From Desulfovibrionaceae bacterium (GTDB taxonomy: Bacteria > Desulfobacterota > Desulfovibrionia > Desulfovibrionales > Desulfovibrionaceae): 64,000 nt of DNA. Both the position numbers and the translations under genes were made by a program. The notes under the pieces were generated by a model, which had not been told where the DNA came from, ran no database searches, and worked only from the letters and a program-made list of their open reading frames with translations. Of the stretch, positions 51,763 to 60,612 are shown piece by piece (positions within the stretch are counted from its first letter, which is position 1; the number at the start of each line of letters is the position of its first letter). The DNA lies in assembly GCA_009783025.1 (NCBI GenBank), contig WRHY01000001.1:396019-460018 (forward strand), given 5' to 3'.

Positions 51763-52623
51763 ATGCCTGAGTTACCCGAAGTGGAAACCGTGGTCCGCAC
51801 CCTTGCCCCGCAGGTGCAAGGCAAACGCATTGCCACGGTCAACGTGTTGTTGTCCAAATCCTTACAGGACAAGGCGGAGCTTTTTCCCCTGCTTGCGGGC
51901 AGCAGTATTGACCGGGTATACCGCCGGGCCAAGCTGTTGCTGCTCTCGCTCACGCCTGCCGGAAAGAATCCTGCCGGTGCCTCCCTTATTCTTGCTTTTC
52001 ATCTGAAAATGACCGGCAGTTTTTTTGTCCATCCGGCGGGAACGCCGCCTTTGAAGCACACCCGGATTATTTTTGATCTGGAGGATGCGGGCGGCCCGGC
52101 GGGGCGTCTGTTCTTTGATGATATGCGCACCTTCGGCTTTTGCCGGGTCATGCGGCCCGAGGATTTGAACGACTGGTCCTTTTGGGCCGGGCTCGGTCCG
52201 GAACCGCTGGAAGGCACGGCAGAGGATCTGGCCGGATATTTCGTTGCCGCTTTCAAAAACCGGCGCGGGGCAATCAAGGCCGCGTTGCTGGACCAGAGTG
52301 CGGTCGCCGGGGTAGGCAATATTTATGCTGATGAAGCCCTGTTCCGGGCGGGCATCCGTCCGGATGCCAAGGCGTGTTCTCTCGACGAGGCGCGTTTGCG
52401 AAAGCTCGCGGCTGATCTGCGGGATATTCTGCACCTGTCCATCCGCGAATGCGGCAGTTCCATCCGCGACTACCGGGACGCCAACGGCAAGGCCGGGGCT
52501 TTTCAGAATTCCTTTGCCGTATACGGCCGCAAGGGACAGCCCTGTCAACACTGCGGGCAAACACTGCAAAGCGCCCGCATAGCCGGGCGCGGCACAGTGT
52601 TTTGCGGTTGCTGCCAGAGGTAA
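51763..52623 (+). CDS. mutM: Formamidopyrimidine-DNA glycosylase
   Basis: A 286-residue Fpg/MutM that removes 8-oxoguanine and nicks abasic sites. The catalytic N-terminus MPELPEVETVVRTLAP is complete (Pro2, Glu3). FHLKMTGSFFVHPAGTPP supplies the conserved lysine region; GVGNIYADEALFRAGIRPDA is the H2TH part. The C-terminal zinc finger has CQHC and CGCC. ATG 51763 is the only start giving Pro2; the upstream frame extension is rejected. Confidence 0.97.
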   Translation: MPELPEVETVVRTLAPQVQGKRIATVNVLLSKSLQDKAELFPLLAGSSIDRVYRRAKLLLLSLTPAGKNPAGASLILAFHLKMTGSFFVHPAGTPPLKHTRIIFDLEDAGGPAGRLFFDDMRTFGFCRVMRPEDLNDWSFWAGLGPEPLEGTAEDLAGYFVAAFKNRRGAIKAALLDQSAVAGVGNIYADEALFRAGIRPDAKACSLDEARLRKLAADLRDILHLSIRECGSSIRDYRDANGKAGAFQNSFAVYGRKGQPCQHCGQTLQSARIAGRGTVFCGCCQR

Positions 52624-52624
52624 G

Positions 52625-52705
52625 CCGTTTTCAGGATGCCGGGTCCAGGGCCGGCTAGGCCCTGGCGGGGAGGTTTGGAGGGGCAGAGCCCCTCCAAAGC
52701 CTTAG
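52625..52705. repeat. Mosaic palindromic repeat E/F between mutM and flgH
   Basis: Contains CAGGATGCCGGGTCCAGGGC, CGGCTAGGCCCTGGCGGGG and the hairpin GGAGGGGCAGAGCCCCTCC. The same modules, with matching changes on both arms, are at 18326-18448. It fills the gap between the convergent ends of mutM and flgH, where flgI would be expected. Confidence 0.7.
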
Positions 52706-52706
52706 T

Positions 52707-53453
52707 CTAGAACGGCCAGACGTTATCCAGCAACCGCGTCAGCCAGCCTTGCTTCTGCTTGTCGGCCAGCACGCCTTCGCCGTAGTATTCGATTTTGGAA
52801 TCAGCCAGTTGCGTGGATTCCACGGAGTTATCCGCGCCCACATCCTGCGAGCGCACGAGTCCGCTGACCACCATGTACTGGGTTTCCTCATTCACGCGCA
52901 CGGCTCTGGCGCCCTGCACCTGGAGTACGCCGCCGGGCAGCACGTTGAGCACGCGCGCGCCAATGGTCGCGGTGACGTAGTTTTCCCGCTTTGTCTCGCC
53001 CTTGGCGCTCAGGCCCGAGCTTGATGCCGTGGACAATATGGGATCCACTCCGACCGGGCCGGAAAGCACGCCGCCCGCGCCGGGATACAAGCCCATTGTT
53101 TTTCTGTTAAATGCCGCGGTAACGCCCAAGGAAGAAGTGGTTTCCCTGTCCGCCGTGGTATCGGCTTTGGACTTGGACTTGGCGTTTTCCACCACTTTGA
53201 TCAGCACGATATCGCCGACCCGGCGGGCCCGGTTGTCCGCGTAGAGTTCAGTGTTTTCAGCGGCGCTGAACAGGGAACCGGGATTGGTGTAGCGCTGTTC
53301 CGGCTCCGTGTACTGCGGGGGCGGCGTCATGGGCAGGGTAGGGGCCATGCTCCTGTCCTGCGCGGCGCAGCCGCTGATGAGTATGCTCAGAGCCAGGGCC
53401 GCCGGCAGCGAATATCGTAAGGAGAAAAGACTCTTACCGGTGTGTGCGTTCAT
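52707..53453 (-). CDS. flgH: Flagellar L-ring protein FlgH
   Basis: A 248-residue outer-membrane lipoprotein: signal sequence with lipobox ISGC (Cys at about residue 29), then NPGSLFSAAENTELYADNRA RRVGDIVLI and VNEETQYMVVSGLVRSQDVG, ending LTRLLDNVWPF. It forms the L ring around the flagellar rod. It is the last gene of this flg block; flgI, normally next, is missing and a repeat follows. Confidence 0.95.
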   Translation of the reverse strand: MNAHTGKSLFSLRYSLPAALALSILISGCAAQDRSMAPTLPMTPPPQYTEPEQRYTNPGSLFSAAENTELYADNRARRVGDIVLIKVVENAKSKSKADTTADRETTSSLGVTAAFNRKTMGLYPGAGGVLSGPVGVDPILSTASSSGLSAKGETKRENYVTATIGARVLNVLPGGVLQVQGARAVRVNEETQYMVVSGLVRSQDVGADNSVESTQLADSKIEYYGEGVLADKQKQGWLTRLLDNVWPF

Positions 53454-53481
53454 AATTGTTCTCGATATGACGCCGGCCGGT

Positions 53482-54513
53482 TCAGGGCACGGCTGTTATG
53501 GTTACTGTTGTCGCATCGCGGATCAGGCCGTAGACTTCCCTGCGGCTCTGCACGTTGCGCAGGGCTATGGTTTCTCCCGCTGAACCGTCGGCCAGGGCTT
53601 CGGCCTGGGTTGTCAGGCGCACGGTGGGTCCTTCATAGAGCAGCGTCACGATACTGCCCTTACGTACCGTGGGTATGGGCGCCACATCCGTTTTATAAAT
53701 AACCTGGTCCACACCGATGGGCCGGGTGACGCGCCAGGGCCCGCCGCGCCCGTCCCAGGTTTCGCCGCGCAAGGTGGCGAGATTTATGCGCTTAAAGGTG
53801 ACTTTGGTGTGATCCAGAAGGTCGTCCCGGTTCAGGATCACTGTGGAACTGGGCACCTCGGCCCAGCAGTCCGCGAACACGGAGCCGGTGAGCTTCTGTT
53901 TGATGCTTCCGTCCATTTCCCGCACCAGCAGGCGCAGGCTCAGGCGGCCGGGCGTCATTTTTTTGAGCGGCTCGAGGACAAGCTGCTGACCGGCATGCGC
54001 CATGAACACATACTGGGGAAGACGAAAATCTGTCAGCGCCGTTTCTCCGGGCAGGCTGGCCAGGTAAGGCGCAAGCTCGCTCTGCACCATATGCTGAATG
54101 GCTTCCTTGCCGATCAGCACGCCGCCCCGCTGCAAAGCCAGGGAGCCGGGGAACAGGGTATAGGGCGCGAGGTCCTTCATGCTGCGCATGACCGCTTCCT
54201 GCAATTTCGGCCGGGTCATGTTCATGGCCTTGCCTTCAGGCGGGGAGGGCCACAGTTCGCGTTTGGCCAGTTCTTCCCAGGTTTCGGCGGGCATATTCCC
54301 GATCGGCACGGCCACTTCGCCCAGACGCACGGTATCACCCTGCACGACAGCCGCTTCCAGAAAGCGGATGCGCCAGGGTTCGTTCAAATCGATCTCTTCC
54401 GCCCCTTCGACCGCGGCCCGCGCCGGAGCGGCCGCCCAGGCGACGCAAAGGCACAGCAGTGCGAACACTGATACGAAATGGAATGGGGAACGAGTGCTGA
54501 ACATGTCTGTCAT
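53482..54513 (-). CDS. flgA: Flagellar P-ring assembly chaperone FlgA
   Basis: A 343-residue exported protein with signal peptide (FHFVSVFALLCLCVAWAAAP ARA). It ends in the SAF/FlgA domain: VILNRDDLLDHTKVTFKRIN, RPIGVDQVIYKTDVAPIPTV, RKGSIVTLLYEGPTVRLTTQ and GETIALRNVQSRREVYGLI. It helps polymerise the FlgI P ring. Located between flgG and flgH, as in Desulfovibrio flagellar clusters. Confidence 0.92.
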   Translation of the reverse strand: MTDMFSTRSPFHFVSVFALLCLCVAWAAAPARAAVEGAEEIDLNEPWRIRFLEAAVVQGDTVRLGEVAVPIGNMPAETWEELAKRELWPSPPEGKAMNMTRPKLQEAVMRSMKDLAPYTLFPGSLALQRGGVLIGKEAIQHMVQSELAPYLASLPGETALTDFRLPQYVFMAHAGQQLVLEPLKKMTPGRLSLRLLVREMDGSIKQKLTGSVFADCWAEVPSSTVILNRDDLLDHTKVTFKRINLATLRGETWDGRGGPWRVTRPIGVDQVIYKTDVAPIPTVRKGSIVTLLYEGPTVRLTTQAEALADGSAGETIALRNVQSRREVYGLIRDATTVTITAVP

Positions 54514-54533
54514 CCTCTGAATAGCGTCAGGCC

Positions 54534-55325
54534 TTACGAACGCTTGAGCTGCACGGCGATCTGGAGCATGGAGTCAGAGGTCTGGATCGCCTTGGAGTTC
54601 ATTTCATAGGCCCGCTGCCCCACGATCATGTTGACCATTTCGTCCACCACTTCCACGTTGGACATTTCCAGAAAACCCTGGGCAATGGTGCCCACATTGG
54701 CTTCGCCGGGAACGCCTTCAGTGGCGTCGCCGGAAGCGGGGGTCGTGTTGTAAAGATTGCGTCCCTTGGCCTCGAGTCCTGCCGGGTTGATGAAGGTGTA
54801 CAGGGGGATGTCCGCGGCGGCCAGTTCATTGCCGGAGGCGTCCAGGGCCGCGATATGTCCGTTTTCCGTGACCACGATGTTTTTGGTTTCAATGGGCACG
54901 GTGAATTCGGGCTGCAACACGTAGCCGTTGGCCGTGACCAGAGTGCCGTCCTGGTTGAGCTTGAAGGCTCCGGCCCGGGTGTAGGCTTCTTCTCCATTGA
55001 CCATGACCTGGAAGAAACCATCGCCTTCAATGGCCAGATCCAGGGGGTTGCTGGTGTTCTGGTAGTCCCCTTGCGAGAAGAACTTGTGCACGGTGGTGGG
55101 GCGCACGCCAAGACCGACCTGGATGCCTGTCGGGATGGTCTGCGCGCCGTCGGCGCCGGTCACGGTGCCTGCTATGCGCAGGTTCTGGTAAATCAGATCC
55201 TCAAACTCGGCCCGGCCTTTTTTGAAGCCCGTGGTGTTCACGTTGGCCAGGTTGTGGGAAATAACGTCGATATTCAATTGCTGGGCCACCATGCCTGTGG
55301 CCGCGGTCCAGAGAGAGCGCATCAT
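54534..55325 (-). CDS. flgG: Flagellar distal rod protein FlgG
   Basis: A 263-residue Flg[41 protein letters not shown], then the FlgG-type stretch [18 protein letters not shown] and the C-terminus [25 protein letters not shown]. It builds the distal rod crossing the outer membrane. AAGGAGA precedes ATG 55325. flgA follows 20 bp downstream. Confidence 0.96.
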   Translation of the reverse strand: MMRSLWTAATGMVAQQLNIDVISHNLANVNTTGFKKGRAEFEDLIYQNLRIAGTVTGADGAQTIPTGIQVGLGVRPTTVHKFFSQGDYQNTSNPLDLAIEGDGFFQVMVNGEEAYTRAGAFKLNQDGTLVTANGYVLQPEFTVPIETKNIVVTENGHIAALDASGNELAAADIPLYTFINPAGLEAKGRNLYNTTPASGDATEGVPGEANVGTIAQGFLEMSNVEVVDEMVNMIVGQRAYEMNSKAIQTSDSMLQIAVQLKRS

Positions 55326-55339
55326 ATTAGTTGTTCTCC

Positions 55340-55540
55340 TTAAGCTTCATACCGGCCCATGTCCGGTTTTTCGGTCAGGCAGTAGGCGCTGAGAATGCGC
55401 GGAGCGTGGCAGAGATACAGCCGCTCCAGCAGGCCGAAAAGCATCCGGGCCGCCGTGTCCGGGATATTTTTTCCGGGTATGTGGTGTTGTCCGGAAGAGA
55501 TGATATGAAAATTCGGTTCAAAAACGTGTGCGCTGTCCAT
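55340..55540 (-). CDS. Small unknown protein between flgF and flgG
   Basis: A 66-residue frame, [20 protein letters not shown] ... [20 protein letters not shown]. Its ATG shares a base with the flgF TAA stop (TAATG), and it ends 14 bp before flgG. This tight packing suggests translation, but the sequence shows no domain, signal or repeat that I recognise. Confidence 0.5.
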   Translation of the reverse strand: MDSAHVFEPNFHIISSGQHHIPGKNIPDTAARMLFGLLERLYLCHAPRILSAYCLTEKPDMGRYEA

Positions 55541-56322
55541 TATCCGCGTCCTCTGCCTACTTTCGTAGTCGTTTCTTTATCAATGGCTTCGGTGGTCTGC
55601 ATGACCTTGGCATAGGCTTCAAACTGGCGCTGGGCCTCGATCATATTGACCATTTCATACACCGCGTCCACATTGGAGGTTTCAAGAAAGCCTTGAACCA
55701 CGGTGCCTGTGGCAGCTATCTCTTCAACTTCCGTGCCAGTTCTGGGGCGGTACATATTGCCGCCCAACTTTTCCAGGTCCAGCGGCCTGTCAACATCCAC
55801 CAGACCGATCTGGCCCATCAGGGCGCCGTCGCCATAAATGTCCCCGTTCTCGGCAATGGTGAAATTTTTGACGCCGGGCGGAAGAATGATTTCTCCGCCG
55901 TCACTCAGCACGGCAAAGCCCTGTTCCGTGATCAACTGCCCTTCGCCCGTGAGGCGGAAATGGCCGTTACGGCTGTAAAAATCGCCCTGTTCCGTGCGCA
56001 CTTTGAAAAAGCCCTTGCCGTTGACGGCAACGTCAAAAGGCGCGCCGGTAATTTTCAGGGATCCCTGCTCAAAGTCTGTTTTGGAATAGGCCAGACGGGG
56101 CCGCGCCACATGGTGCGGCTCGGGAAACAGCTTTTCCGACTTCAGGTGCGCCTGGGCTTCCATAATCTCGTCATGCGCGTACCGCATGAAGGTGTCGCGA
56201 AAAGACAAGAGATCGCGCTTGTAGCCCGTGGTGTTCACATTCGCCAGATTATTGGCGATGCTGTTCATGCGATGTTCGTTGCTCAATGCCCCGAACAGTG
56301 CGGTATACATGGAGTCTTGCAT
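55540..56322 (-). CDS. flgF: Flagellar proximal rod protein FlgF
   Basis: A 260-residue rod protein: [60 protein letters not shown] and the C-terminus DAVYEMVNMIEAQRQFEAYA KVMQT. It is upstream of flgG in the same operon. FlgF and FlgG are close homologues; order and the MQDSMYTALFGA start favour FlgF. Confidence 0.92.
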   Translation of the reverse strand: MQDSMYTALFGALSNEHRMNSIANNLANVNTTGYKRDLLSFRDTFMRYAHDEIMEAQAHLKSEKLFPEPHHVARPRLAYSKTDFEQGSLKITGAPFDVAVNGKGFFKVRTEQGDFYSRNGHFRLTGEGQLITEQGFAVLSDGGEIILPPGVKNFTIAENGDIYGDGALMGQIGLVDVDRPLDLEKLGGNMYRPRTGTEVEEIAATGTVVQGFLETSNVDAVYEMVNMIEAQRQFEAYAKVMQTTEAIDKETTTKVGRGRG

Positions 56323-56489
56323 TATGTTCTCCCTTTCGGCGCGGCAACGAAAAGCAGCCGGATGCCATCTGGAACGGGAGAATGCAAATTCAGGGCCACA
56401 GAAAATAGTGTAATGAAAATTAGCTGGATATTAAAAAAGACCGCGCTTTTCCCGGCAAAAGCGTCGGCTTGATGACAAGGAAAAGAAAT

Positions 56490-56518
56490 ACCGCCGCGCT
56501 TTTCTCCAGCGCGGCGGT
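56490..56518 (-). terminator. Rho-independent terminator of the cytochrome c553 gene
   Basis: On the minus strand, ACCGCCGCGCT and AGCGCGGCGGT form an 11-bp stem with a 7-nt loop, followed by ATTTCTTTT. It lies 31 bp after the cytochrome stop. Confidence 0.8.
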
Positions 56519-56548
56519 TCTGTGTGGTTTTTGTATGGCGGGTGGGTG

Positions 56549-56869
56549 TTATTTGCCGCGCTTCAACGTGGCCGCAAATGTACCGGCGGCCATCAGCTCT
56601 TCGTGGGTATGCTTTTTGGCCATGTTCTGCATGATGGCCTTGTGCTCACCGCCAAAGGTGCCGTCGGCATAGCCCTGCAGGCGTTTGAGGATGGTATCCT
56701 TATCCAGCTCATTCAAGGGCGTTGTGCCCCCGGCGGATTTGCTGCCGTCAAGGCCGTGGCAGGCGGCGCAGACTCCCTTGAATAGAGCCTCCCCGTCAAC
56801 AGCCGAAGCGGCAAAGGCGGCGGAGGCGGCAAAAAGAGTCATACTTAGGATTATCAGCAACTTCTTCAT
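56549..56869 (-). CDS. Periplasmic cytochrome c553
   Basis: A 106-residue class I c-type cytochrome. It has a signal peptide (MKKLLIILSMTLFAASAAFA), one heme site CAACH in FKGVCAACHGLDGS, and an axial-Met region in HKAIMQNMAKKHTHEELMA. Single-heme c553 carries electrons from periplasmic formate dehydrogenase or lactate dehydrogenase in Desulfovibrio (family knowledge), linking with selB and cydAB elsewhere in the window. AAGGAGC precedes ATG 56869; the longer upstream frame is rejected. Confidence 0.92.
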   Translation of the reverse strand: MKKLLIILSMTLFAASAAFAASAVDGEALFKGVCAACHGLDGSKSAGGTTPLNELDKDTILKRLQGYADGTFGGEHKAIMQNMAKKHTHEELMAAGTFAATLKRGK

Positions 56870-57055
56870 GGTAATGCTCCTTGGGACAAGAGGAATGTGC
56901 TCCCGCATGCCGTCGCCGGTTTCCTTCAAGTGGTCGGAGAAGGGGAGAAGCGCGAACAGCGGATAACGGGACACTCCTGCTTTTCCTCAGTGTAGCACAT
57001 GGGAGAGAAACAGCAATAGGAAAACAGATAAAAAGTGAAGCCCTATTGACCGGCG

Positions 57056-57182
57056 GGTAGTGCCTCAGTTTGGCGTCAGACAAGGAAGGCAAGTTTTTGC
57101 GAGGGTGGGCTGGGCTCTTCGGCCCTGCCCCCCGAACAAAAACGCAGCCTGACGCAGTATCACGCCAAACTGAGGCACTACC
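57056..57182. repeat. Palindromic interspersed element, family A (copy A5)
   Basis: A 127-bp element with arms GGTAGTGCCTCAGTTTGG and CCAAACTGAGGCACTACC; its interior is close to A2 (GCGAGGGTGGGCTG, CCCCCCGAACAAAAACG). The TAG within its right arm is the stop codon of the glycosyltransferase-like gene. Confidence 0.92.
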
Positions 57183-58128
57183 GGGCGAATAGGCCGTTCC
57201 CGCGCGCTTTGCACCAGGTCACAAAGGGCATGAAGTGCTTTTCCAGAATGTGGCGGGCGTTGTTCTCAGCCTGGGTATACTTGCGTTCAGTCTTTTTTCC
57301 GGTGCCGACCCAGTGCGTGAGATAGGGCCGGATATCCATGTGGCGCGCATAGAGCCCCCGCCGGTGCAGTTCGCGGAACCAGGCCACGCCGATATCCAGA
57401 CAGACTTTGCCGCACGGCTCATAGCCGCCAAAAGGCAGTATGTCTCCCTGGGGCCACACCAGAGGCCGGGTCATCTCCACATTCACCAGACAGCCCCACT
57501 CGTTGACCCGGCATTCCGGCAACGGCCACGCGTTTGAGGCATAGTGCGTTTCCCAGCCTTCCCAGTAGGGGCGCACAAATATTCCGCGTTCCACCGCCAG
57601 GGCGTACAGGCGCTTCAGACCCTCATAGTCGGGCCTGAAGTCCCGGTAGCGTTCCGGGGAGCAGGCAAAAGCGCAACCACTGTCCCGCGCCAGTTCCGCG
57701 TTACTGGCCGGACAGTTCCAGCACTGTCCGATCTGGCCCACGGCAAAAGCGTCGCCTATGCTGTCCAGCATGGCTCCCACAATATCGCGCTTGATCAGCA
57801 CGTCGTTGTGCAGCACGAAAAGATAGCGTTTGTCCGTCTGTTCAAAGCCATATTCATAGCGCACACTCAGCCTGTATTCCCGGTCATTGATCCGGGCCGG
57901 GTCCGCCGCGTCGCGGCGCAGCCAGGATTCGGGCTGATAGTTCACGACCCGGTCGCCGAGATATTCGGCAATGGCATAGGGAGGCGCGGGATCAAACATG
58001 GACCCCTGCGGCTCAAACTGGAGATAGATGCGGTCAATGTGCCGGTCGGAAAACTGGAGCAGGGAAAGCAGAGACAGGGCCGTCTGATACGGCTTGGCAA
58101 AGATGTTCATGGCCACGTCAACGCGCAT
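57178..58128 (-). CDS. Glycosyltransferase-like protein, unknown specificity
   Basis: A 316-residue soluble protein starting MRVDVAMNIFAKPYQTALSL. The layout (LLQFSDRHIDRIYLQFEPQG, then KRYLFVLHNDVLIKRDIVGA with an HND acidic motif, later GWETHYASNAWPLPECRVNE WG) resembles GT-A-fold transferases of surface glycans, but no family is certain. The stop TAG at 57178 lies inside repeat A5, so the native C-terminus may have been altered by insertion. It is just downstream of rnr on the same strand. Confidence 0.6.
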   Translation of the reverse strand: MRVDVAMNIFAKPYQTALSLLSLLQFSDRHIDRIYLQFEPQGSMFDPAPPYAIAEYLGDRVVNYQPESWLRRDAADPARINDREYRLSVRYEYGFEQTDKRYLFVLHNDVLIKRDIVGAMLDSIGDAFAVGQIGQCWNCPASNAELARDSGCAFACSPERYRDFRPDYEGLKRLYALAVERGIFVRPYWEGWETHYASNAWPLPECRVNEWGCLVNVEMTRPLVWPQGDILPFGGYEPCGKVCLDIGVAWFRELHRRGLYARHMDIRPYLTHWVGTGKKTERKYTQAENNARHILEKHFMPFVTWCKARGNGLFAR

Positions 58129-58146
58129 ACAATCTCCTGTGCCCGG

Positions 58147-60612
58147 CTACCGCTTTTTTGCCCGTTGCCCGCCGGTTTTGCCGGCTTTTTTCCGGACGTT
58201 TGGGGAGCGTCGCCGTTTGCCGTCAGACGAGGAAGGCGCGGCTTTGGGCGATCCCCCGGCAAGCCTGATGCCGTCGCGCAAGCGGCGCGTCCTGGCGCCG
58301 TCCTTGCCGGGGGCAGCGTCAACGCTCCCTTCCAGCACAAAATTCAACTCCAGTCTGCCCGGATTCACATCGGTCAGGGTAACGCGCAAGGCCCGCCCCA
58401 GTCTGAAGGTCCGGCCGGTTCGTCTGCCCCTGATCTCCTGGCGCTCTTCCACATAGTCGTAATAGTCATCCTCCAGCGAGGCCAGACGAACTAGCCCTTC
58501 GCACAGAAACTCCGGCAGTTCCACAAAAAGGCCGAAATCCGTCACCCCGGATATCACGGCGTCAAAGCTCTCTCCTTCCCGGCCGCGCAGGAAAAGCAAG
58601 CTGAGCCGCTTGTGGATTTCCCGTTCAGCCTCGGTGGCGGTCCGTTCCGTGGCGTTGATGTGCTCGGCCACGGCTTCCAGCCGGGCCTGGGACAGGTTTT
58701 TTTCTCCTGTGGGAACAGGCAGACCGAGGGCGCGTTTGAGCGCGCGGTGCACCACGAGATCCGCATAGCGCCTGATGGGTGAAGTAAAGTGGCAGTAACA
58801 CTCCGAAGCCAGACCGAAATGGCCTTCGTTTTCCGGCTGATAGCGGGCCTGCATCATACTGCGCAAAACCAGCCGGGTAATGACGTATTCTCCGGGCGTG
58901 TTCCGGCTTTGCTCCAGAATGCGGCGCAAATCCCGGCCGCTGAGCGTGGTCTTGGAGCGACCCTTGCGGCCGCCCGGCTTACCTTGGTCCGCGTCAAGAC
59001 CGCTGCGGGCCAGAAAATCGGCCAGCACGGCCAGCTTGTCCGGATCCGGCGGCTGGTGCACGCGGTACAGGGCGGGTATTTCCCGCGCTTGCAGAAATTC
59101 GGCCACGGCCTCGTTGGCCGCGATCATGAATTCTTCGATCATCCGGTGTCCGAAATGCCGCTCGCGCGCGGCCAGGCCGGAAAGTTCCCCCTGCTCGTTG
59201 AACAGGTACGCCACCTCCGGCAGATCAAAATCAAGCGTTCCCCGTTCCTGCCGCCGCTCCAGAAGGGCGCGGGCCAGGGTTTCCGCCTCGCGCAGCATGG
59301 GCAGGACCGGGGCCAGGTTTTGCGCTTCTTCCTTTTCGCAGAGCAACAGGCCGCGCTGCACCTGCCCGTAGGTAAGGCGGGCGCGGCTTTGTATCACCGC
59401 CGGGTAAAACTCCGCGTTCCGGCGCACTCCTGAGGCGGAAAAGCGCATGTCCGCCACCACGGCCAGACGCGGCACATCGGGCTTCAGGCTGCACAGGCCG
59501 TTGGACAACGCTTCCGGCAACATGGGCTCCACGGACAGGGGAAAATAATAGGAGTTGCCCCGTTGCCGGGCTTCGGCATCCAGCGGGGTATCCGGGCGCA
59601 CGTAATGCGACACGTCGGCAATGGCCACACGCAGCCGAAAACCGTCTTTTTGCGTCTGTTCCCATACCGGGGGGCTCTGCCCCCCGTTCCCCCCAAGTTC
59701 GCACCGGGCAAAGCCCGGTAGCGCCCTTACATGGATGGCGTCGTCAAAGTCGCGGGCCGCGCGCCCGTCAATGGTCACAAAATCGACGTCACGCGCATCC
59801 CGCCTGTCCGCGAAGTCCTGCTCCCGCGGATCGCCGGGAAGATCCCGCAGCGCGTGCAGCACTTCGGCCGGAAAAGGGCCGGGAATAGCGTTGTTGCTCT
59901 TGGTGATGCGCTCCTGGGCCTGCGGGCTTTCCTCATGCTCCAGATTGACCGTGGCCTCGGCTTCCCAGAGGTTGGGACCGGCTTTCTCGCCCGGACGCAG
60001 GAGCAGCAGGTTTCCTTCGGCAACCGGTTTGTCCAGCTTGCTTACGTCGGCAATAAACAGGGCTTGCAGGCGCGGATTGGCCGGGGCGCACATCCATTGC
60101 CCGTGTTTCTGCCGCCGCAGGGCATGGGCGGGCAGTTCGGTCTGGGCCCGGTGCAGCACCCTGCTCACCCGGCCCTCCACATGCGGTCCCCGCTTGCCGG
60201 GCAGCAGCAGCGCTTCCACGCTGTCTCCATGCCAGGCGTCATTCATGTTCGCGGGATGAATATAGATGTCCGCTCCGCCGTGCTTGGGACTGACAAAGCC
60301 TATGCCCGAAGGCAGCACGGCCAGCACGCCCTCGACATGTCTGGTCCGCGCGGGCGCAGCCCAGCCGCCGCTTGCGCGCACGGCCCGGCCTTGCTCCTGC
60401 AACTCATACAGGGCGTTTTCCACCCGCTTTTTGGCTTTGCGCGGCAGATGAGTAATGCGCAAGAGTTCGTCCATGCGCAAGGGACGGTTCACCTTGCGCA
60501 GCGTATCGCGCAGGAGAACGGACAAGGCTTGGCTATCCTTATAGTCTGTTTCCGTGGCGGGCGTGGCGCCGTGTTCGCTTTCCCCGTCGTTTTTCTTCAG
60601 CTTTTTCGCCAT
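58147..60612 (-). CDS. rnr: Ribonuclease R with repeat-derived insert and tail
   Basis: An 821-residue RNase R/VacB, a processive 3'-5' exonuclease. There is an N-terminal helix-turn region (MDELLRITHLPRKAKKRVEN), cold-shock domains (GVLAVLPSGIGFVSPKHGGA), then the RNB catalytic core DGRAARDFDDAIHV (D290, D291), IADVSHYVRPDTPLDAEARQ RGNSYYFPLSVEPMLPEALS and ITSPIRRYADL-type FTSPIRRYADLVVHRAL, followed by S1. Residues about 299-316 (PGFARCELGGNGGQSPPV) come from palindromic element D2, in a loop before FRLRVAIADVSH. The basic tail (GGSPKAAPSSSDGKRRRSPN) overlaps a family A fragment. The 5' end overlaps lpxK by 16 bp. Confidence 0.95.
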   Translation of the reverse strand: MAKKLKKNDGESEHGATPATETDYKDSQALSVLLRDTLRKVNRPLRMDELLRITHLPRKAKKRVENALYELQEQGRAVRASGGWAAPARTRHVEGVLAVLPSGIGFVSPKHGGADIYIHPANMNDAWHGDSVEALLLPGKRGPHVEGRVSRVLHRAQTELPAHALRRQKHGQWMCAPANPRLQALFIADVSKLDKPVAEGNLLLLRPGEKAGPNLWEAEATVNLEHEESPQAQERITKSNNAIPGPFPAEVLHALRDLPGDPREQDFADRRDARDVDFVTIDGRAARDFDDAIHVRALPGFARCELGGNGGQSPPVWEQTQKDGFRLRVAIADVSHYVRPDTPLDAEARQRGNSYYFPLSVEPMLPEALSNGLCSLKPDVPRLAVVADMRFSASGVRRNAEFYPAVIQSRARLTYGQVQRGLLLCEKEEAQNLAPVLPMLREAETLARALLERRQERGTLDFDLPEVAYLFNEQGELSGLAARERHFGHRMIEEFMIAANEAVAEFLQAREIPALYRVHQPPDPDKLAVLADFLARSGLDADQGKPGGRKGRSKTTLSGRDLRRILEQSRNTPGEYVITRLVLRSMMQARYQPENEGHFGLASECYCHFTSPIRRYADLVVHRALKRALGLPVPTGEKNLSQARLEAVAEHINATERTATEAEREIHKRLSLLFLRGREGESFDAVISGVTDFGLFVELPEFLCEGLVRLASLEDDYYDYVEERQEIRGRRTGRTFRLGRALRVTLTDVNPGRLELNFVLEGSVDAAPGKDGARTRRLRDGIRLAGGSPKAAPSSSDGKRRRSPNVRKKAGKTGGQRAKKR
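58215..58252. repeat. Family A fragment coding part of the RNase R tail
   Basis: About 38 bp (GTTTGCCGTCAGACGAGGAA, then GGCGCGGCTTTGGGCGAT) match the left interior of A1 (19636-19673) with about three differences. GCAAGCCTGA, from the right part of A1, follows at about 58259. The outer arms are missing. Confidence 0.65.
59665..59720. repeat. In-frame palindromic element, family D (copy D2)
   Basis: A 56-bp unit, TACCGGG to CCCGGTA, with GGGGGGCTCTGCCCCCC and CCGGGCAAAGCCCGG. It is almost identical to D1 but is read on the opposite strand by rnr, so the peptide is different while the frame stays open. Confidence 0.88.
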
